Of a DNA stretch of 52,491 bases, positions 51,356 through 52,491 are shown one piece after another. Every line of letters begins with the position of its first letter. Within the stretch, counting starts at the first letter, position 1. Source of the DNA: an uncultured Lachnospiraceae bacterium (GTDB taxonomy: Bacteria > Bacillota > Clostridia > Lachnospirales > Lachnospiraceae); the NCBI GenBank assembly GCA_910578555.1, contig CAJTPS010000025.1:1-52491 (forward strand). Direction: 5' to 3'. The notes beneath the pieces are model-generated. The model ran no database searches, had not been told where the DNA came from, and saw only the letters and a list, made by a program, of their open reading frames with translations. The position numbers were made by a program, and so were the translations under genes.

Positions 51356-52159
51356 ATGCTGCCTATATATGAAAAAATCGAAAACTCTCTTGAAATATAC
51401 CATCAAAATTCCTGCCATATTCCTCCACATCTTCATAAATCGCTGGAATGTGTCTATATTACAGAGGGAACGCTTGAACTTGGAATCTGCCAGGAACTAT
51501 ATCATATGGAAAAAGGAGATTTTGCCATTGTTTTTCCTGATCTGATTCACCACTATCAGGTTTTCTGCCCACAAAAAAGCACCGCTGTATATCTTTTGGC
51601 TTCGCCAGCCCTTAGCGGTACTTTTTTGCCAACCCTTCAGCAATCCTGTCCTGCTGACCCCATTATCAAAAAGGACTATCTGCATCCTGACATCCCTTAT
51701 GCCATAAACAGTCTATTAAATGACTCTTTTTCCTCCAATGCTGCTGTTCTCCATCAGGCATTTATGCAAATTATTCTGGCACGCAGCCTTTCCTGTTTTC
51801 AGCTTGTGGAAAAAAGTTCGGCAGGAAGCAGCGATATTATTTACAGAACTGTATCCTACATTGCCGCCCACTATAAGGAGCCTGTCACATTAACCGGAAT
51901 GGCTCATGACCTTGGCTGTAGTCCCTATGCCCTTTCCAGAGTTTTTTCCAAAACATTTCACTGTAATTTCAACCAATATCTGAACATGGTCCGTCTAGAT
52001 TATGCCTGCGCATTATTAAGGCATACCAGCCACCCCATCATGGAAATACTTCTGGAGTCCGGTTTCGACAGCCAGCGAACTTTTAACCGGGTATTCCGTG
52101 ACTGTTACCGCATGTCCCCACGGGAATATCGTGTAAACACAAATGTAAATTCTATATAA
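51356..52159 (+). CDS. AraC family regulator with cupin sensor domain
   Basis: A 267-residue regulator. The start has AGGAGG upstream. Residues about 10-100 form an AraC-type cupin (HIPPHLHKSLECVYITEG, then YHMEKGDFAIVFPDLIHHYQ), which usually binds a sugar. The C-terminal DNA-binding domain has LGCSPYALSRVFSKTFHCNF and MEILLESGFDSQRTFNRVF, ending MSPREYRVN. It is 278 bp downstream of the first AraC gene and may regulate the same sugar locus or genes past the right edge. Confidence 0.92.
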   Translation: MLPIYEKIENSLEIYHQNSCHIPPHLHKSLECVYITEGTLELGICQELYHMEKGDFAIVFPDLIHHYQVFCPQKSTAVYLLASPALSGTFLPTLQQSCPADPIIKKDYLHPDIPYAINSLLNDSFSSNAAVLHQAFMQIILARSLSCFQLVEKSSAGSSDIIYRTVSYIAAHYKEPVTLTGMAHDLGCSPYALSRVFSKTFHCNFNQYLNMVRLDYACALLRHTSHPIMEILLESGFDSQRTFNRVFRDCYRMSPREYRVNTNVNSI

Positions 52160-52212
52160 TTCTCCCTACTGCTGTCCGTTAAAAATAATTATGACGGGGA
52201 AATGCGTGAAAA

Positions 52213-52458
52213 AAACGGTGTGTTCCTCTCCTCCAAACGTTTGGGGGTATCGGCTTACGGGCTGTACAGCATACCGCAGAAAAGAGCGGCAGCTACTGTC
52301 GGTTCCACTATGGGGATGGCGTGTTTACTGCCAATGTGATGCTGCTGGGCGGGATTTCTGTGGAAAAAAAAACGGAAATGGAAGAAAAAGGCTGCCGGAG
52401 TAGCTTTTTTCATTTATACATTCTATTTTTATCATTTTTACTCAAACTTCGCACTTGA
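52213..52458 (+). pseudogene. C-terminal fragment of a GHKL sensor histidine kinase
   Basis: In the frame that passes 52246, GIGLRAVQHTAEKSGSYCRF is followed by HYGDGVFTANVMLLGGIS, the G2 box and last strands of a GHKL-type ATPase domain as in AgrC-like kinases. The frame ends at a TGA at 52456-52458 after an unrelated hydrophobic tail (FLSFLLKLRT). Upstream of about 52213 it meets a stop and no kinase sequence is seen, so the gene is truncated at its 5' side. A longer open frame at 52191-52403 is in the wrong phase. Confidence 0.65.
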
Positions 52459-52491
52459 ATAAGCGCCTATGCACCTTGAAAATCCAATAAA

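Noticed and set aside
52191..52403. 70-residue open frame at the right end
   Set aside because: The neighbouring frame encodes the recognisable GHKL kinase end; this one is out of phase.
1..52491. CRISPR arrays, tRNA or rRNA genes
   Set aside because: No regularly spaced direct repeats, cloverleaf sequences or rRNA segments were seen on either strand by reading.

Overview
The window looks like chromosome from a gut-type Lachnospiraceae (Clostridia, Bacillota). The basis is gene content and order: a prfA-prmC-DUF1385-rpmE-rho cluster, DUF4364, DUF4250, DUF975, DUF5722 and DUF6273 proteins, a CIRCE-controlled clpB, GGAGG-type ribosome sites throughout, and Tn1549-like accessory genes. No tRNA, rRNA or CRISPR array was seen. 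The genus cannot be named from the sequence alone.

Layout. (1) 1-2060: end of a type I restriction-modification locus (hsdM) and a minimal nucleotidyltransferase of MntA type that runs off the left edge. (2) 2149-7153, minus strand: translation and termination housekeeping genes (prfA, prmC, DUF1385, rpmE, rho). (3) 7743-10488, plus strand: malic enzyme, a TIGR01212 radical SAM protein and a DUF4364 regulator. (4) 10493-14096, minus strand: a membrane-anchored DUF5722 protein and rarA. (5) 14542-15891: a stand-alone TIR-transmembrane-DUF6273 protein. (6) 15987-23700, minus strand: a polysaccharide deacetylase, an OmpR-type two-component system, a DUF975 membrane protein, and a PocR hybrid kinase beside a double-receiver protein. 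(7) 23952-30251, minus strand: a RACo-like iron-sulfur/ASKHA protein, DUF4250, an LD-carboxypeptidase and clpB with its CIRCE promoter. (8) about 30260-40310: a mobile adhesin cassette, all minus strand, comprising integrase, excisionase-like protein, class B sortase, two orphan DNA methyltransferases, a 1304-residue InlB-repeat surface protein and two small HTH regulators. No intact transfer genes remain. (9) about 40580-41510: decayed glycoside hydrolase remnants. (10) 41684-52159: a utilisation locus for a rhamnosylated plant glycoside (GH5-like, GH78, GPH symporter, GH3) with two AraC regulators, ending in a broken GHKL kinase.

Interspersed through regions 1-5 is a family of small non-coding elements with GTAACAGTTCAGCC-type terminal inverted repeats. 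Two copies have exact 8-base flanking duplications: a 187-bp multi-hairpin form between rho and the malic enzyme, and a 45-bp form between the radical SAM and DUF4364 genes. Ends beginning GTAA with 8-bp duplications point to mobilisation by an IS66-type transposase, which is not in the window.

How the parts work together. The GH locus has no export signals on its enzymes, so the symporter probably imports a small rhamno-glucoside that is cut inside the cell. Direct repeats 20 bp apart, lying upstream of both transcription units, are probable binding sites for the neighbouring AraC regulator. In the adhesin cassette the sortase and the surface protein (with a QTG-type sorting signal) form a probable enzyme-substrate pair. 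Both methyltransferases have a good Shine-Dalgarno 7 nt before an ATA or ATC codon instead of ATG, which suggests unusual initiation or decay.
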